DNA from: Chryseobacterium phosphatilyticum
Lineage (GTDB): Bacteria; Bacteroidota; Bacteroidia; Flavobacteriales; Weeksellaceae
NCBI RefSeq assembly: GCF_002899825.2
Contig: NZ_PPED02000001.1
Span: 248,001 to 312,000, forward strand
Length of the DNA stretch: 64,000 bases
Direction of reading: 5' to 3'
Shown here piece after piece: positions 41,823 through 51,095 of the stretch. Made by a program: the position numbers and the translations under genes. The notes beneath the pieces are model-generated. The model worked only from the letters and a program-made list of their open reading frames with translations. It was not told the origin of the DNA and did not search any database. The number at the start of each line of letters is the position of its first letter. The first letter of the stretch is position 1.

Positions 41823-41844
41823 TTGATAACAAAACTATTATCAA
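41823..41844. promoter_or_regulatory. Operator flanking the epoxide hydrolase -7 element
   Basis: TTGATAA (41823-41829) and TTATCAA (41838-41844) enclose exactly the 8-bp minus-strand -7 element TAGTTTTG (41830-41837). A dimeric repressor bound here would cover the promoter. Confidence 0.6.
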
Positions 41845-42143
41845 AGTTAATGACTTTAATTTTTAAATAACGTTTCTGTAACCATAAAATTTTTATTCTT
41901 TTTCAATCCTGAAAAAAAATGTATCTTTAAGTCATTAAAATCTCGTAATCAATATTACCCCGTTCAGGACTTATTCTAACCCCTGAAAACTTAAGGCTCA
42001 ATTTATGAGCCCGGACTAATCATTATCATTAAATAAGGAAAAAACAGTGGAACAGGTATTACCTGTTTCCCTGTATCGATTGTGAAAGACTGTTTATTTG
42101 TTTTTTGACAATTGACCTTTATAAACTCCTATATAATTTCATT
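41845..42143. other. Intergenic region ahead of the NAD(P)-binding protein gene
   Basis: About 300 bp. It holds a near-perfect hairpin at 42045-42073, with the inner stem AACAGGT/ACCTGTT around ATT and the outer stem CAG/CTG, but no T run. No gene and no exact + strand -7 element were found. Confidence 0.45.
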
Positions 42144-42785
42144 ATGAAAACACATACAGTTGCCGTTATTGGCGGAACCGGAAAATCCGGAAAATATCTA
42201 GTACAAAATCTACTTAAGAAAGAATATTCCATTAAACTTTTATTAAGACATCCTGAAGATTTTAAAATAAAAGATCCCCTGATTGAAGTAATGAAAGGTG
42301 ATGCAAGAGATGAAAAATCAATCAGCTTATTTCTTCAAGGTTGTCATACGGTAATAAGTACACTAGGACAGCCGAAAGGAGAAAAGTCTATATTCAGTGA
42401 TGCCACCAGCAATATCATTAAAGCCATGGACGAACAGGGCCTTAAAAGATATATTGTAACTACGGGGCTAAGTGTAAATACAGAAGACGACCATAAAAAT
42501 GACCGTGTAAAAATGGCCACAGAATGGATGCACCAGAATTACCCCGAAACTACTGCAGACAAACAGAAAGAGTACAATCTCCTCACAAAAAGTAACCTGG
42601 ATTGGACTTTGGTACGATTACCTCTGATTCATCTGACAAACGAAACTTTCACTACTGAAACCAGCCTGATTGATTGTAAAGGTGAAAATATCAGTGCTAC
42701 TGATCTTGCCCGATTTTTAGTTACTCAAATTGACGACCCGGAGTATATACAAAAAAGTCCGTTTTTGTACAATCTGAATGAGTAG
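42144..42785 (+). CDS. NAD(P)-binding atypical SDR (NmrA-like)
   Basis: A 213-residue protein that begins with the dinucleotide-binding motif HTVAVIGGTGKSGKYLVQNLL. It continues with KGDARDEKSI, VISTLGQPKG and the late DWTLVRLPLIHLT segment typical of atypical SDRs of the NmrA/BVR-B group. These act as NAD(P)-dependent reductases or redox sensors. The ATG at 42144 is preferred over the TTG at 42105 because the GGTGKSG motif then lies at the usual distance from the start. It ends in a terminator shared with the convergent methyltransferase. Confidence 0.82.
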   Translation: MKTHTVAVIGGTGKSGKYLVQNLLKKEYSIKLLLRHPEDFKIKDPLIEVMKGDARDEKSISLFLQGCHTVISTLGQPKGEKSIFSDATSNIIKAMDEQGLKRYIVTTGLSVNTEDDHKNDRVKMATEWMHQNYPETTADKQKEYNLLTKSNLDWTLVRLPLIHLTNETFTTETSLIDCKGENISATDLARFLVTQIDDPEYIQKSPFLYNLNE

Positions 42786-42808
42786 ATTTTTTTAAATCCC
42801 ATGAATAA

Positions 42809-42840
42809 AGACAGTCACGATTTTGTGGCTGTTTTTATTT
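42809..42840 (+). terminator. Terminator after the NmrA-like gene
   Basis: ACAGTCAC (42811-42818) pairs with GTGGCTGT (42825-42832), with one G-U, followed by TTTTATTT. Confidence 0.75.
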
Positions 42841-42844
42841 AATT

Positions 42845-43612
42845 TTATTTTTTACGGCCATACATGAGTATTCGTTTAAATGCATAAATAGCAGGATATC
42901 GGGTAAACCTATGTGCAATACGCGATTTAAATTCTGCGATAAAACGATCTTTTTGTTCTTTTTTGAGACGTTCAAGATAAGGTAGCAATGCAGTTCCGGA
43001 AATAAATGTATACAGAGTCTCACAATCATCAGCAATAATTGGGTATACCTTCTGATATATTTCTATTTCCTGGATTCCGTTATCAAACAAAATCTGAGCA
43101 TATTCATCCATAGAAAGTACCGGTGAACTGCGGTTGAAATGGTTCAAATAGGATGAATAAGGTTCTTCATCTGCCAGTTGCATCAGGATCTGATTCAGGA
43201 CATTTTCATTCTGAACGGGCATCTGGATGGCTAGCTGGCCTTCAGGAGATAGAGATCCAATGATTTTAGGAAATAAAGTTTCATGATCATCTACCCATTG
43301 CAGGGCTGCATTGCTAAAAACAAGATTCCATTTCTGGCCTGACTCTGCGGCATTTTCAATACTCTGAAGTTTGAAGTGTAGGTTTCCATTTTCATATTTT
43401 TTTGATTTTTCAAGCATTTCTGCTGATGAATCAATTCCTAAAAATGTGGAACCTGTCAGTTTTTCAGTTAAAATGGAGGTTTGTTCGCCGGTACCACAAC
43501 CCAGATCAATGGACTTGATATCGTTTTCCGGCCTGATCAATGCTGCCAGATCATAAAATGGTTTGTAGCGTACATCTTTGTACTGATCGTAAAGCTCGGG
43601 ATTCCAGGGCAT
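42845..43612 (-). CDS. SAM-dependent methyltransferase, trans-aconitate methyltransferase-like
   Basis: A 255-residue class I methyltransferase. The opening MPWNPELYDQYKDVRYKPFYDL is the Tam-type start, motif I is SIDLGCGTGEQT, and WNLVFSNAALQWVDDHETLFP matches the Tam motif around the SAM adenine. Tam proteins methyl-esterify trans-aconitate to prevent aconitase inhibition. The level of resemblance allows another small-acid methyltransferase role. It is monocistronic, between terminators on both sides. Confidence 0.78.
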   Translation of the reverse strand: MPWNPELYDQYKDVRYKPFYDLAALIRPENDIKSIDLGCGTGEQTSILTEKLTGSTFLGIDSSAEMLEKSKKYENGNLHFKLQSIENAAESGQKWNLVFSNAALQWVDDHETLFPKIIGSLSPEGQLAIQMPVQNENVLNQILMQLADEEPYSSYLNHFNRSSPVLSMDEYAQILFDNGIQEIEIYQKVYPIIADDCETLYTFISGTALLPYLERLKKEQKDRFIAEFKSRIAHRFTRYPAIYAFKRILMYGRKK

Positions 43613-43675
43613 AAAAATAATTTTGAAATGATACTATAAAGATAAGATAATCAATTGTAAAAATAGATTCAAAAA

Positions 43676-43710
43676 TCAAAAAAGCGACTGTCTCAGACGG
43701 TCGCTTTTAA
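43676..43710. terminator. Terminator of uvrA
   Basis: Arms AAAAGCGACTGTCT (43680-43693) and AGACGGTCGCTTTT (43695-43708) match with one mismatch. T-rich tails lie on both strands. Confidence 0.8.
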
Positions 43711-43711
43711 T

Positions 43712-46504
43712 TTATTGTTCAAGTTTTTCCTTGATATATTTTGCTGTATAAGACTTTTTATTTTTTGTCAGGTCTTCAGGGGTTCCGGAAAAGACTACTT
43801 CACCGCCATGTTTTCCAGCTGCCGGGCCAATATCAATGATGAAATCAGCACATTTGATAATATCAGGCTGGTGTTCAATGACAATCACAGAATGTCCGAG
43901 TTCAATCAGAGCCTGAAGTGATTTTAATAACTTTTGAATATCATGGAAATGAAGTCCGGTAGAAGGCTCATCAAAGACAAATAAAGTCTTATCCGTAGTT
44001 ACTCCTTTTACAAGGAATGAAGCCAGCTTCACACGCTGTGCCTCACCGCCGGAAAGAGTAGAAGAGCTTTGTCCTAACTGTAAATAACCTAGACCCACCT
44101 CCTGAAGAGGGCGCAGTTTAGTAACGATTTTCTCTTCATTATTATCTTTAAAGAATGCTAAGGCTTCATCTACGGTCATATGAAGGATATCAGAGATGCT
44201 TTTTTCATCAAATTTCACCTCCAGAATCTCACTCTTGAAGCGGGTTCCTTTACATACTTCACATTCCAGCTCGATATCTGCCATAAACTGCATGGAAACA
44301 TTGATTACTCCCTCACCTTTACATTCGTCACATCTTCCGCCATCTACGTTGAAAGAGAAGTGTTTAGGTTTATAGCCCATCATTTTTGCTACTTTCTGCT
44401 TAGCAAAAAGATCACGGATGTCATCATAAGCCTTAAGGTAGGTTACAGGATTGGAACGTGATGATTTCCCGATAGGGTTCTGATCAATCAATTCAATATT
44501 TTTGATCAGTTTTTTAGGAAATTCTACAGAATCATAATCTCCTTTTTTTCCTCCCATTCCCAGTTGAATCTGGATGTCGTTGGTTAAAATTTCTTTCATC
44601 AACGTAGACTTTCCACTTCCTGAAACTCCTGAAATGACGACAAGGTTTTCTAATGGAATATCTACATCAATATTTTTAAGATTATTCTGACGGGCTCCCT
44701 TAATGTGGATCCATTCTTTTGCTTTTCTTCGTTTTTCAGGTACTTTTATTTCCAGTCTTCCGGTAAGGTATTCGGAAGTAAGAGTGTTGGCCTTTTTAAG
44801 GTCTTTATAATCCCCTGCAAATACAAGTTCCCCACCAAGATAGCCTGCTTCAGGGCCAATATCAATAATGTAATCAGCCGCTCTCATCACATCTTCGTCG
44901 TGTTCTACAACAATGACGGTATTTCCAAGATCACGAAGATTTTTCAATACTTCAATCAGGTTTTCCGTATCCTTTGAGTGAAGACCTATGGAAGGTTCAT
45001 CCAGTATATAAATAGAACCTACTAAAGAACTTCCCAGGCTTGTGGCCAGATTGATTCTCTGACTTTCACCTCCTGAAAGGGTATTGGAGGTTCTGTTTAA
45101 TGTTAAATATCCTAAGCCTACTTTTAATAAAAATTCAAGACGGGTAGTGATTTCATATAACAATCTCTTGGCCACTTCCTGATCATGCTCAGACAGTTTT
45201 AATCCATTGATTAACGGAGCCAGCTCATCCAAAGGAAGCTCTATCATAGACTGAATATTATGTCCGTCTACCTTTACCCAGCTTGTTTCTTCACGCAATC
45301 TCAGGCCTTCACAGGTAGGGCACAGTGTTTTGCCTCTGTAACGGGAAAGCATCACACGATACTGGATTTTGTATAAATTTTCTTCAAGCATTTTGAAGAA
45401 ATTATTAATGGACGGGAAGCTGCCCTTTCCATCACCTTTCCAAAGGAAATTTTTTTGTTCTTTTGTTAATTGATGATATGGCTTATGAATAGGGAAGTCT
45501 CCTGCTTTTTTAATGAAATCTTTTTTCCATTCGCTCATGGTTTCTCCTCTCCAGGAGACAACAGCATCTTCATATACAGATAATGTTTTATTGGGAACTA
45601 CAAGATCTTCATCAATCCCGATCACTTTTCCATATCCTTCACAGGCAGGGCATGCACCGTATGGGTTATTGAAACTGAAAAAGTGAATGTTGGGCTCAAG
45701 AAATTCTATACCATCCAGTTCAAATTTATTTGAAAATTCTTTTACTTTTCCGGTGTCTGTATTTTTTAATGAACAATAACCGCGGCCTTCATAAAATGCC
45801 ATTTGGATAGAGTCTGCCAATCGTTGCAAAAAGCTTTCGTCTTTTTCATAGGAAAAACGGTCAATCACAAGATTGATCACCATTCCTTTTTCGGGAACGA
45901 ATCCAAAGCTCTCCAGATCCTCTATTCCTGCAACATTTCCGCTGATTTCAAGTCTCGTAAAACCTGCCAGTTTTAAAATATTCAGCGTTTCCTTGAAATT
46001 GTCTGCATTATATTCCAAAGGAGCAGTCAGCAGAAAAGAAGTATCCTTTTTGGAAGCTTTGATAAAATCTACTACATCAGAAACTGAATCTTTTTTTACT
46101 TCTTCCCCGGAAACCGGAGAAAATGTTTTTCCGATTCGGGCAAATAAAAGTTTCATATAGTCATAGATCTCTGTAGAAGTTCCTACCGTAGATCGCGGGT
46201 TGGACGAGATTACTTTCTGCTGGATAGCAATAGAGGGAGCCAGCCCCTTGATATCATCTATTTTAGGTTTTTCTAATTTGCCTAAAAACTGACGGGCATA
46301 AGAACTTAAGCTTTCCACATATCTTCGCTGGCCTTCTGCATAAATCGTATCGAATGCCAGAGATGACTTGCCACTCCCTGAAACTCCCGTAATAACAATC
46401 AACTTGTTTTTAGGGATCAGGACGTCTATATGTTTCAGATTGTTAAGGTGGGCATTCTTAACGAAAATCTGTTTTTTAATATCTATTTCTGTAATATTAG
46501 CCAT
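43712..46504 (-). CDS. uvrA: Excinuclease ABC subunit A
   Basis: A 930-residue UvrA, the damage sensor of nucleotide excision repair that loads UvrB. Both ABC modules are complete. The first has Walker A GVSGSGKSSLAFDTIYAEGQ and signature LSGGESQRINLA. The second has Walker A GVSGSGKSTLMKEI and signature LSGGEAQRVKLA, with Walker B FVFDEPSTGLH. Zinc-finger cysteines are visible as CPACEGYGK/CPTCEG and CDECKGEG/CEVCKG. The length is normal. It appears monocistronic, with a terminator downstream. Its promoter lies in the 46505-46560 area (near-consensus TATTTTTA on the minus strand). I could not find an SOS box. Confidence 0.98.
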   Translation of the reverse strand: MANITEIDIKKQIFVKNAHLNNLKHIDVLIPKNKLIVITGVSGSGKSSLAFDTIYAEGQRRYVESLSSYARQFLGKLEKPKIDDIKGLAPSIAIQQKVISSNPRSTVGTSTEIYDYMKLLFARIGKTFSPVSGEEVKKDSVSDVVDFIKASKKDTSFLLTAPLEYNADNFKETLNILKLAGFTRLEISGNVAGIEDLESFGFVPEKGMVINLVIDRFSYEKDESFLQRLADSIQMAFYEGRGYCSLKNTDTGKVKEFSNKFELDGIEFLEPNIHFFSFNNPYGACPACEGYGKVIGIDEDLVVPNKTLSVYEDAVVSWRGETMSEWKKDFIKKAGDFPIHKPYHQLTKEQKNFLWKGDGKGSFPSINNFFKMLEENLYKIQYRVMLSRYRGKTLCPTCEGLRLREETSWVKVDGHNIQSMIELPLDELAPLINGLKLSEHDQEVAKRLLYEITTRLEFLLKVGLGYLTLNRTSNTLSGGESQRINLATSLGSSLVGSIYILDEPSIGLHSKDTENLIEVLKNLRDLGNTVIVVEHDEDVMRAADYIIDIGPEAGYLGGELVFAGDYKDLKKANTLTSEYLTGRLEIKVPEKRRKAKEWIHIKGARQNNLKNIDVDIPLENLVVISGVSGSGKSTLMKEILTNDIQIQLGMGGKKGDYDSVEFPKKLIKNIELIDQNPIGKSSRSNPVTYLKAYDDIRDLFAKQKVAKMMGYKPKHFSFNVDGGRCDECKGEGVINVSMQFMADIELECEVCKGTRFKSEILEVKFDEKSISDILHMTVDEALAFFKDNNEEKIVTKLRPLQEVGLGYLQLGQSSSTLSGGEAQRVKLASFLVKGVTTDKTLFVFDEPSTGLHFHDIQKLLKSLQALIELGHSVIVIEHQPDIIKCADFIIDIGPAAGKHGGEVVFSGTPEDLTKNKKSYTAKYIKEKLEQ

Positions 46505-47134
46505 ATTTTGTTTATTCTAAAAATACCTGTACAGCGTATAAACTGCCAGTATAATGGTGTTTTGTCCCAAAAAGTTCAGAACATGTCATCAATTGAACGT
46601 TAAATATATTCTCGACTCTCAGGGAGCATTCTTAAAAATGTTACCAGAATTATTGTTGAAAACGAACACCGTTATCGTAAAATTAAGACCCACAAAATTA
46701 CGAATTTTTTGGCGAAAATGGTGTGCTTATTCTTTTTCAAAATTATCTATAGGTAAAGCCGAAAAAAGAGTTTTTTGGAGGAGGTAAGGTCATGAAAATA
46801 AGGCGGATATGTTTTATTTTTTTAGAATTATCTTGTTTTTTATGTTTATTTTTATTGTAATATAGCCTATTTTGCAATTTTCATTATGTTTTTGCATTGG
46901 GGTATTGTTTTATGTTTTAAAATTATTTAAAATTGTATTCATAAATATGTAATATAGAAATGAGAAAATTATTCAGAGATCTAGTTACGCATTTAATGAG
47001 AAAAAGATAAAATTTTCTCCCTCAGAACCAGATGTAGCATTTCGATGTTACATCTTTTTTATGACAAGTATCATTTGGCTGTCTTGATGAACTCTCTTAC
47101 TTTTGAGTCCTTTAAAGAAACTACGGAAACGATT
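46505..47134. other. Long divergent region between uvrA and the TonB receptor
   Basis: About 630 bp. The left part holds the uvrA promoter and low-quality frames that do not look like protein. The right part is AT-rich with a terminator-like hairpin at 47030-47060. No gene can be supported. Confidence 0.5.
47030..47060 (+). terminator. Terminator-like hairpin in the leader of the TonB receptor gene
   Basis: AGATGTA (47030-47036) pairs with TACATCT (47049-47055) and is followed by six Ts. It lies 75 bp before the receptor ATG with no gene before it, so it may be an attenuator or end a small RNA. Confidence 0.55.
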
Positions 47135-48946
47135 ATGATCAAAAAGATAGGAAGTGTTTTTTTTGTGAGCTCTTTGCTTTGGGTAAATGCACAGGAAAAA
47201 ATTACAGATATTGAAAGCGTTGAATTTCAGGGAAAATTTATTTCAACCCCCTATAAAAGTGCCAATCAGAATATTACAGTTATTAGCAGAAATGACATTG
47301 TGAATTCGCCGGCTAAAAGTATAGATGAAATCCTTCAGCAAGTTTCCGGAATGGATATTAGAAGGAGAGGAGCAAACGGAGTGCAGAGTGATATCACTTT
47401 CCGTGGAAGTTCTTTTGAGCAGGTTTTATTATTACTGAATGGAATCAGAATGAATGATTCACAGACAGGACATAATAATATGAACATCCCTGTTGATCTG
47501 GATGATGTTGAAAAAATAGAAGTGATAAAAGGCCCTGCTGCCAGACGATTTGGCCAGAATGCCTATGCCGGCGTTATTAATATCATTACAAAACCTACCC
47601 CGGGAAAAAGAGTGAAGATCAATGCGGAAGGTGGTGATTACAGCTCTTATGCTTTAGGGTTTAATGCACAAATAGGAAATGAAAAATTTTCAAATTCTCT
47701 TCAGGCAAACTCTTCTTCTTCACAAGGCTACATGTATAACACAGATTATGAGATCAGAAATGCCTTCTATCAGGGCAAACTAAATATTAAAAACGGAGAT
47801 CTGCGACTTCAGGCTGGTTTTTCAGAAAAAAAATTCGGAGCAAATGGGTTCTATTCATCCAGCAAAGCGACAGAGCAATATGAGGAAATGCAGGCTTCAA
47901 TAGTAAGTATAGCGCATCAGCAAACATTTGGAAAATTGAAGTTGAGCTCAAACGCTTACTGGAGAAGAGGACAGGATATGTATCTGTTTAACCGCCAAAA
48001 ACCTGAGATCTACAGAAATATGCATATCGGGAATAATATTGGGGGTGAAGTGAATTCAAGCTATCAATGGGGACTAGGAACAACAGGAATAGGTGTTGAA
48101 CTGAGAAAAGAGTTTCTGGTAAGCAGTAATTTGGGAAATCCTAATCGTTTTGTATCTCAGGTATTCTTTGAGCATCATTTTTCATTGTTGGATAAAAAAC
48201 TGAATATCAGCCCGGGAATTTCCTGGGCCAATTATGCAAAAGAAGGGAACTTCTTTTATCCAGGACTTGACGTAGGATATAGCTTCAATGCCAACAGTAA
48301 AGTATATGGAAATATTGCCAAGGTACATCGTATTCCTACTTTTACAGAGTTGTATTACGTAAGCCCGACTGAAGTTGGAAACCCTGACTTGACTCCTGAG
48401 AATGCCATTTCATCGGAAGTGGGTTATCAGTATCAGAACAATAAGATTTTAGCTAAGGTAAGTGGGTTTTTAAGGAATTCAAACAATTCTATAGACTGGG
48501 TAAAAAAAGATCCGAATGGTACAGTTTGGTATGCTCAAAATGTTGGAGATATTAAAGTCAAAGGGATAGAGGCTGAGTTGAACCACAAAGTAACCGATTG
48601 GTTAAAATATATGGTAGGATATACCTATCTGGATAGTAGATATCAAAACTCCAATGAAGTGGTATCAAGATATATTTTAGATAATCTCAGACATCAGCTT
48701 ATTTCAAAATTAGAGACTAAATTTCTTAATGGTTTTACCAATGAGGTTGTTTATAGATATAATAAAAGGGTAAATCAGGGAAGTTATCATCTTCTTGATG
48801 AAAAATTGAGCTATAGCCAAAAGGATTATTCTGTGTATGTGTTGATTAACAATATTACCAATACAAAATACACAGAAGCTTTTGGGGTAGCAATGCCGCA
48901 AAGGTGGTTCCACATTGGGTTTTCTTACACAATAAATATTAAGTAG
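47135..48946 (+). CDS. TonB-dependent outer-membrane receptor
   Basis: A 603-residue receptor. The signal peptide MIKKIGSVFFVSSLLWVNAQ is followed by a plug domain (DIVNSPAKSIDEILQQVSGM, then RGSSFEQVLLLLNGIRMND and KIEVIKGPAARRFGQNAYAG) and a 22-strand-type barrel to the C-terminal aromatic-rich strand. It resembles BtuB/CirA-like receptors; cobalamin or a siderophore is possible. There is no carboxypeptidase-like N-terminal extension and no SusD partner. The frame from 47045 would put the start inside a terminator hairpin, so 47135 is chosen. A DUF2490 gene follows. Confidence 0.88.
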   Translation: MIKKIGSVFFVSSLLWVNAQEKITDIESVEFQGKFISTPYKSANQNITVISRNDIVNSPAKSIDEILQQVSGMDIRRRGANGVQSDITFRGSSFEQVLLLLNGIRMNDSQTGHNNMNIPVDLDDVEKIEVIKGPAARRFGQNAYAGVINIITKPTPGKRVKINAEGGDYSSYALGFNAQIGNEKFSNSLQANSSSSQGYMYNTDYEIRNAFYQGKLNIKNGDLRLQAGFSEKKFGANGFYSSSKATEQYEEMQASIVSIAHQQTFGKLKLSSNAYWRRGQDMYLFNRQKPEIYRNMHIGNNIGGEVNSSYQWGLGTTGIGVELRKEFLVSSNLGNPNRFVSQVFFEHHFSLLDKKLNISPGISWANYAKEGNFFYPGLDVGYSFNANSKVYGNIAKVHRIPTFTELYYVSPTEVGNPDLTPENAISSEVGYQYQNNKILAKVSGFLRNSNNSIDWVKKDPNGTVWYAQNVGDIKVKGIEAELNHKVTDWLKYMVGYTYLDSRYQNSNEVVSRYILDNLRHQLISKLETKFLNGFTNEVVYRYNKRVNQGSYHLLDEKLSYSQKDYSVYVLINNITNTKYTEAFGVAMPQRWFHIGFSYTINIK

Positions 48947-48997
48947 ATGTTAATTTGATATGAATGAAAGTTAATATTAACAAATTGTTAAAACATA

Positions 48998-49005
48998 TAC
49001 ATTTG
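48998..49005 (+). promoter_or_regulatory. -7 element of the DUF2490 gene
   Basis: TACATTTG matches TAnnTTTG, 12 bp before the ATG at 49018. It excludes the upstream frame start at 48964. Confidence 0.5.
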
Positions 49006-49017
49006 CAAAAATTTTTT

Positions 49018-49734
49018 ATGAAACGTCTTTTAGGTTTAGGTTTACTACTTGGTATTTCTTTTTTCAAAGCACAGGAACATGTTTCCAGCTTCAATGCACT
49101 GACTCTGACCTATAAGTTTCATCCAAAGTTTTTTCTTTATGCAGAAGGGCAGCTCCGTGGCAACGAAGACTATACATATCCCGATTACTATGAGATAAAA
49201 GGAGGTATCGGGTATAACCTGACTAAAAATCATAAACCATTTGTAGGACTTGGAAGGTATGTTAATTACAAAGACCACAAACTGAGCCGGGAAGAGTTCA
49301 GGGTATGGCTTCAGGATGTTATTGATCTTAAGAAAGGTATTGTTAAGTTTGAAAACCGGTTTAGAGTTGAAAAGAGCTGGTTTTATGAGCCGCAAACTGA
49401 TAAAACATCCCAAAGAATGCGTTATCGTTATCGTTTAAATGTAAGTGTCCCTTTAAATGCAAAAACAATCAAAAAAGGGACTGTTTTTGCAAATGTATAT
49501 GACGAAGTTTTCGTAGTCACTCCAATGAAACCCAGCTTTGCCAGAAACAGAGTTTATGGTGGGTTTGGTTACCAGATCGATGAGCACTTCGGGGTTCTTG
49601 CAGGATATCTTTGGCAACGTGAATTCGAAGCAAAAGGAAACAAAAATTTACATTTTGTTTACCTTGCTTTGAACATCAATATTGATGATACAGATCATCA
49701 CGTGAAAACCTATGATTTCCCTGGGGCAGATTAA
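49018..49734 (+). CDS. DUF2490 outer-membrane-like protein
   Basis: A 238-residue exported protein with signal peptide MKRLLGLGLLLGISFFKAQ and a body of amphipathic beta strands (YKFHPKFFLYAEGQLRG, EIKGGIGYNLTKNHKPFVGLG, MRYRYRLNVSVPLN) typical of DUF2490, probably a small outer-membrane barrel. It follows the TonB receptor gene by 71 bp and may support it, but it has its own promoter. Its stop overlaps the stop of the convergent HD-protein gene (TTAA). Confidence 0.78.
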   Translation: MKRLLGLGLLLGISFFKAQEHVSSFNALTLTYKFHPKFFLYAEGQLRGNEDYTYPDYYEIKGGIGYNLTKNHKPFVGLGRYVNYKDHKLSREEFRVWLQDVIDLKKGIVKFENRFRVEKSWFYEPQTDKTSQRMRYRYRLNVSVPLNAKTIKKGTVFANVYDEVFVVTPMKPSFARNRVYGGFGYQIDEHFGVLAGYLWQREFEAKGNKNLHFVYLALNINIDDTDHHVKTYDFPGAD

Positions 49735-50177
49735 TATTTCTCTATCAGGTATCGATATGCTTTCAAATATTTATTAAATCTTTTGATGTCCTTAGGAGTA
49801 AGCTCCCGGTTTACTCTTCTAAGGTCCATATTATCCCGAAGATCGTTTAACTTTACTGCAATGGCAAGTGGTGATCTCTCTGTTCTTTTGACAAATTCAT
49901 CATAATCTTCTTCAGGATCAAATTTAGTCAGACAACTTATGGCAAAAATGATATATTCCGGGAATCCTTCTGTTCGTAAATAATCCAGACTGAATTCTAA
50001 AGGATGATCTTCTACCACATCATGCAGTACTCCTACGATTTTCTCATCCATGGTTTTACCATATTCCATAACACGCATAACGTGAGCAATATAAGGAGCG
50101 TGGTATTTATCAGTTTGACCTTTATGTGCCTTATCGGCAATTTTTATAGCTTTATTGAGTAATTCTTCTTTTGTCAT
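49731..50177 (-). CDS. Small HD-domain (p)ppGpp hydrolase-like protein
   Basis: A 148-residue protein containing just the HD hydrolase domain of RelA/SpoT: H32 in PYIAHVMRV, the HD-ED motif LHDVVEDH (H52, D53, E56, D57) and AVKLNDLRDNMD (near 108-118). This layout matches small alarmone hydrolases (Mesh1-like), which remove pyrophosphate from (p)ppGpp or act on NADPH. No synthetase, TGS or ACT domain is present. Activity is inferred. The -7 element at 50198-50205 gives it its own promoter. Confidence 0.75.
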   Translation of the reverse strand: MTKEELLNKAIKIADKAHKGQTDKYHAPYIAHVMRVMEYGKTMDEKIVGVLHDVVEDHPLEFSLDYLRTEGFPEYIIFAISCLTKFDPEEDYDEFVKRTERSPLAIAVKLNDLRDNMDLRRVNRELTPKDIKRFNKYLKAYRYLIEKY

Positions 50178-50197
50178 TTTTCTATGAAAATAGTATA

Positions 50198-50205
50198 CAA
50201 AAATA
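50198..50205 (-). promoter_or_regulatory. -7 element of the HD-protein gene
   Basis: On the minus strand TATTTTTG matches TAnnTTTG, 20 bp before the ATG. Confidence 0.55.
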
Positions 50206-50390
50206 AAAAATGCTTTAAAAAGACATGATATTTTTTAATATTATTTTACACCATTTTTTAAGCCTTACAAATAATTTTTAAAAGTAAATATGTTTTTTTT
50301 GAAATCAGGAAATTACATCATCACCAGGGAAACAGAGGAAGGAATAATTGATAAAATATAGGTAAGGTAACGTATTTTGGTATACAAAAA

Positions 50391-50430
50391 CAGAAAGGGT
50401 TAATAAAGAAATTAACCCTTTCTGTTTTTT
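50391..50430. terminator. Strong bidirectional terminator
   Basis: CAGAAAGGGTTAAT (50391-50404) and ATTAACCCTTTCTG (50411-50424) are perfect 14-bp arms, with T runs on both strands. It ends the YegP-like gene. Confidence 0.88.
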
Positions 50431-50761
50431 ACTCATTTTCTTCCTCAACAGTGGCGTTAGGAGCATTGTTTTTTACGGATTCTATTCCGTTTTCCATGCC
50501 GTTATCCGATTCGTACATTTGACTGGTTCCTATAATCTGACCATTTCCTGCCTTAAGATTAAAATAACATCTGTTGTCTTTAGCCGTATTTCTTTCAAAT
50601 TTTGAATCATCCTGTGAGTTTGTTTTCACAGATGTGATTCCGTTTTCACATGATGATTTTGAATTGTATCCCTGACTGGTTAAAATAACCTGTCCGTTTC
50701 CCGCTTTCAGATTAAATTGAAAGTCACCATTTGTTCTTTTTGAAATAATAAATTTTCCCAT
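50429..50761 (-). CDS. DUF1508 (YegP-like) protein
   Basis: A 110-residue protein made of two tandem DUF1508 repeats: GDFQFNLKAGNGQVILTSQGY and RCYFNLKAGNGQIIGTSQMY, each followed by an NGIxSVK segment. The fold is a small beta-beta-alpha repeat. Its function in YegP-like proteins is unknown. The tail EEENE is acidic. It is monocistronic with a strong terminator. Confidence 0.85.
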   Translation of the reverse strand: MGKFIISKRTNGDFQFNLKAGNGQVILTSQGYNSKSSCENGITSVKTNSQDDSKFERNTAKDNRCYFNLKAGNGQIIGTSQMYESDNGMENGIESVKNNAPNATVEEENE

Positions 50762-51095
50762 GATAATAATTTTGGATTATTTGTTTTGATTATTTTGAAT
50801 GATCTGGCCATTTGATTTAAATTTTAAGCCTATCAGAGTTAAAGTAAGAAATTAACATTCTATGTAAAAAATGAACTTGCATCTTTCTTTGCATTATAGG
50901 AATAATAGCAAATAGTATGAATGAAAGTGATTGTATTCTCATGTGTGCTTTAATTTTAATTAAAAATAATAATTTTTTTTGAATTTTTCACAATTTTAAA
51001 AAATCAACCTTTTGAATATCACAGTATTGAATAACAAGCAAATAAAAAGCGTCTCACTAATGAGACGCTTTGAATCAAATTTATGTTATAAGAGA
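50762..51095. other. Intergenic region between YegP-like gene and beta-oxidation operon end
   Basis: About 330 bp, AT-rich. Apart from the operon terminator at 51041-51071 I see nothing recognisable. The YegP-like promoter must lie at the left edge without an exact consensus. Confidence 0.5.
51041..51071 (-). terminator. Terminator of the beta-oxidation operon
   Basis: AAAGCGTCTCA (51046-51056) and TGAGACGCTTT (51061-51071) are perfect 11-bp arms around CTAA, with a minus-strand TTTTTATTTG tail. Confidence 0.85.

Noticed and set aside
46554..46787. 77-codon frame between uvrA and the TonB receptor
   Set aside because: Composition unlike protein (many Lys/Arg/Trp), no promoter, overlaps the likely uvrA control region.
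47045..47134. Earlier start for the TonB receptor
   Set aside because: It begins within a terminator hairpin and precedes a normal signal peptide at 47135.
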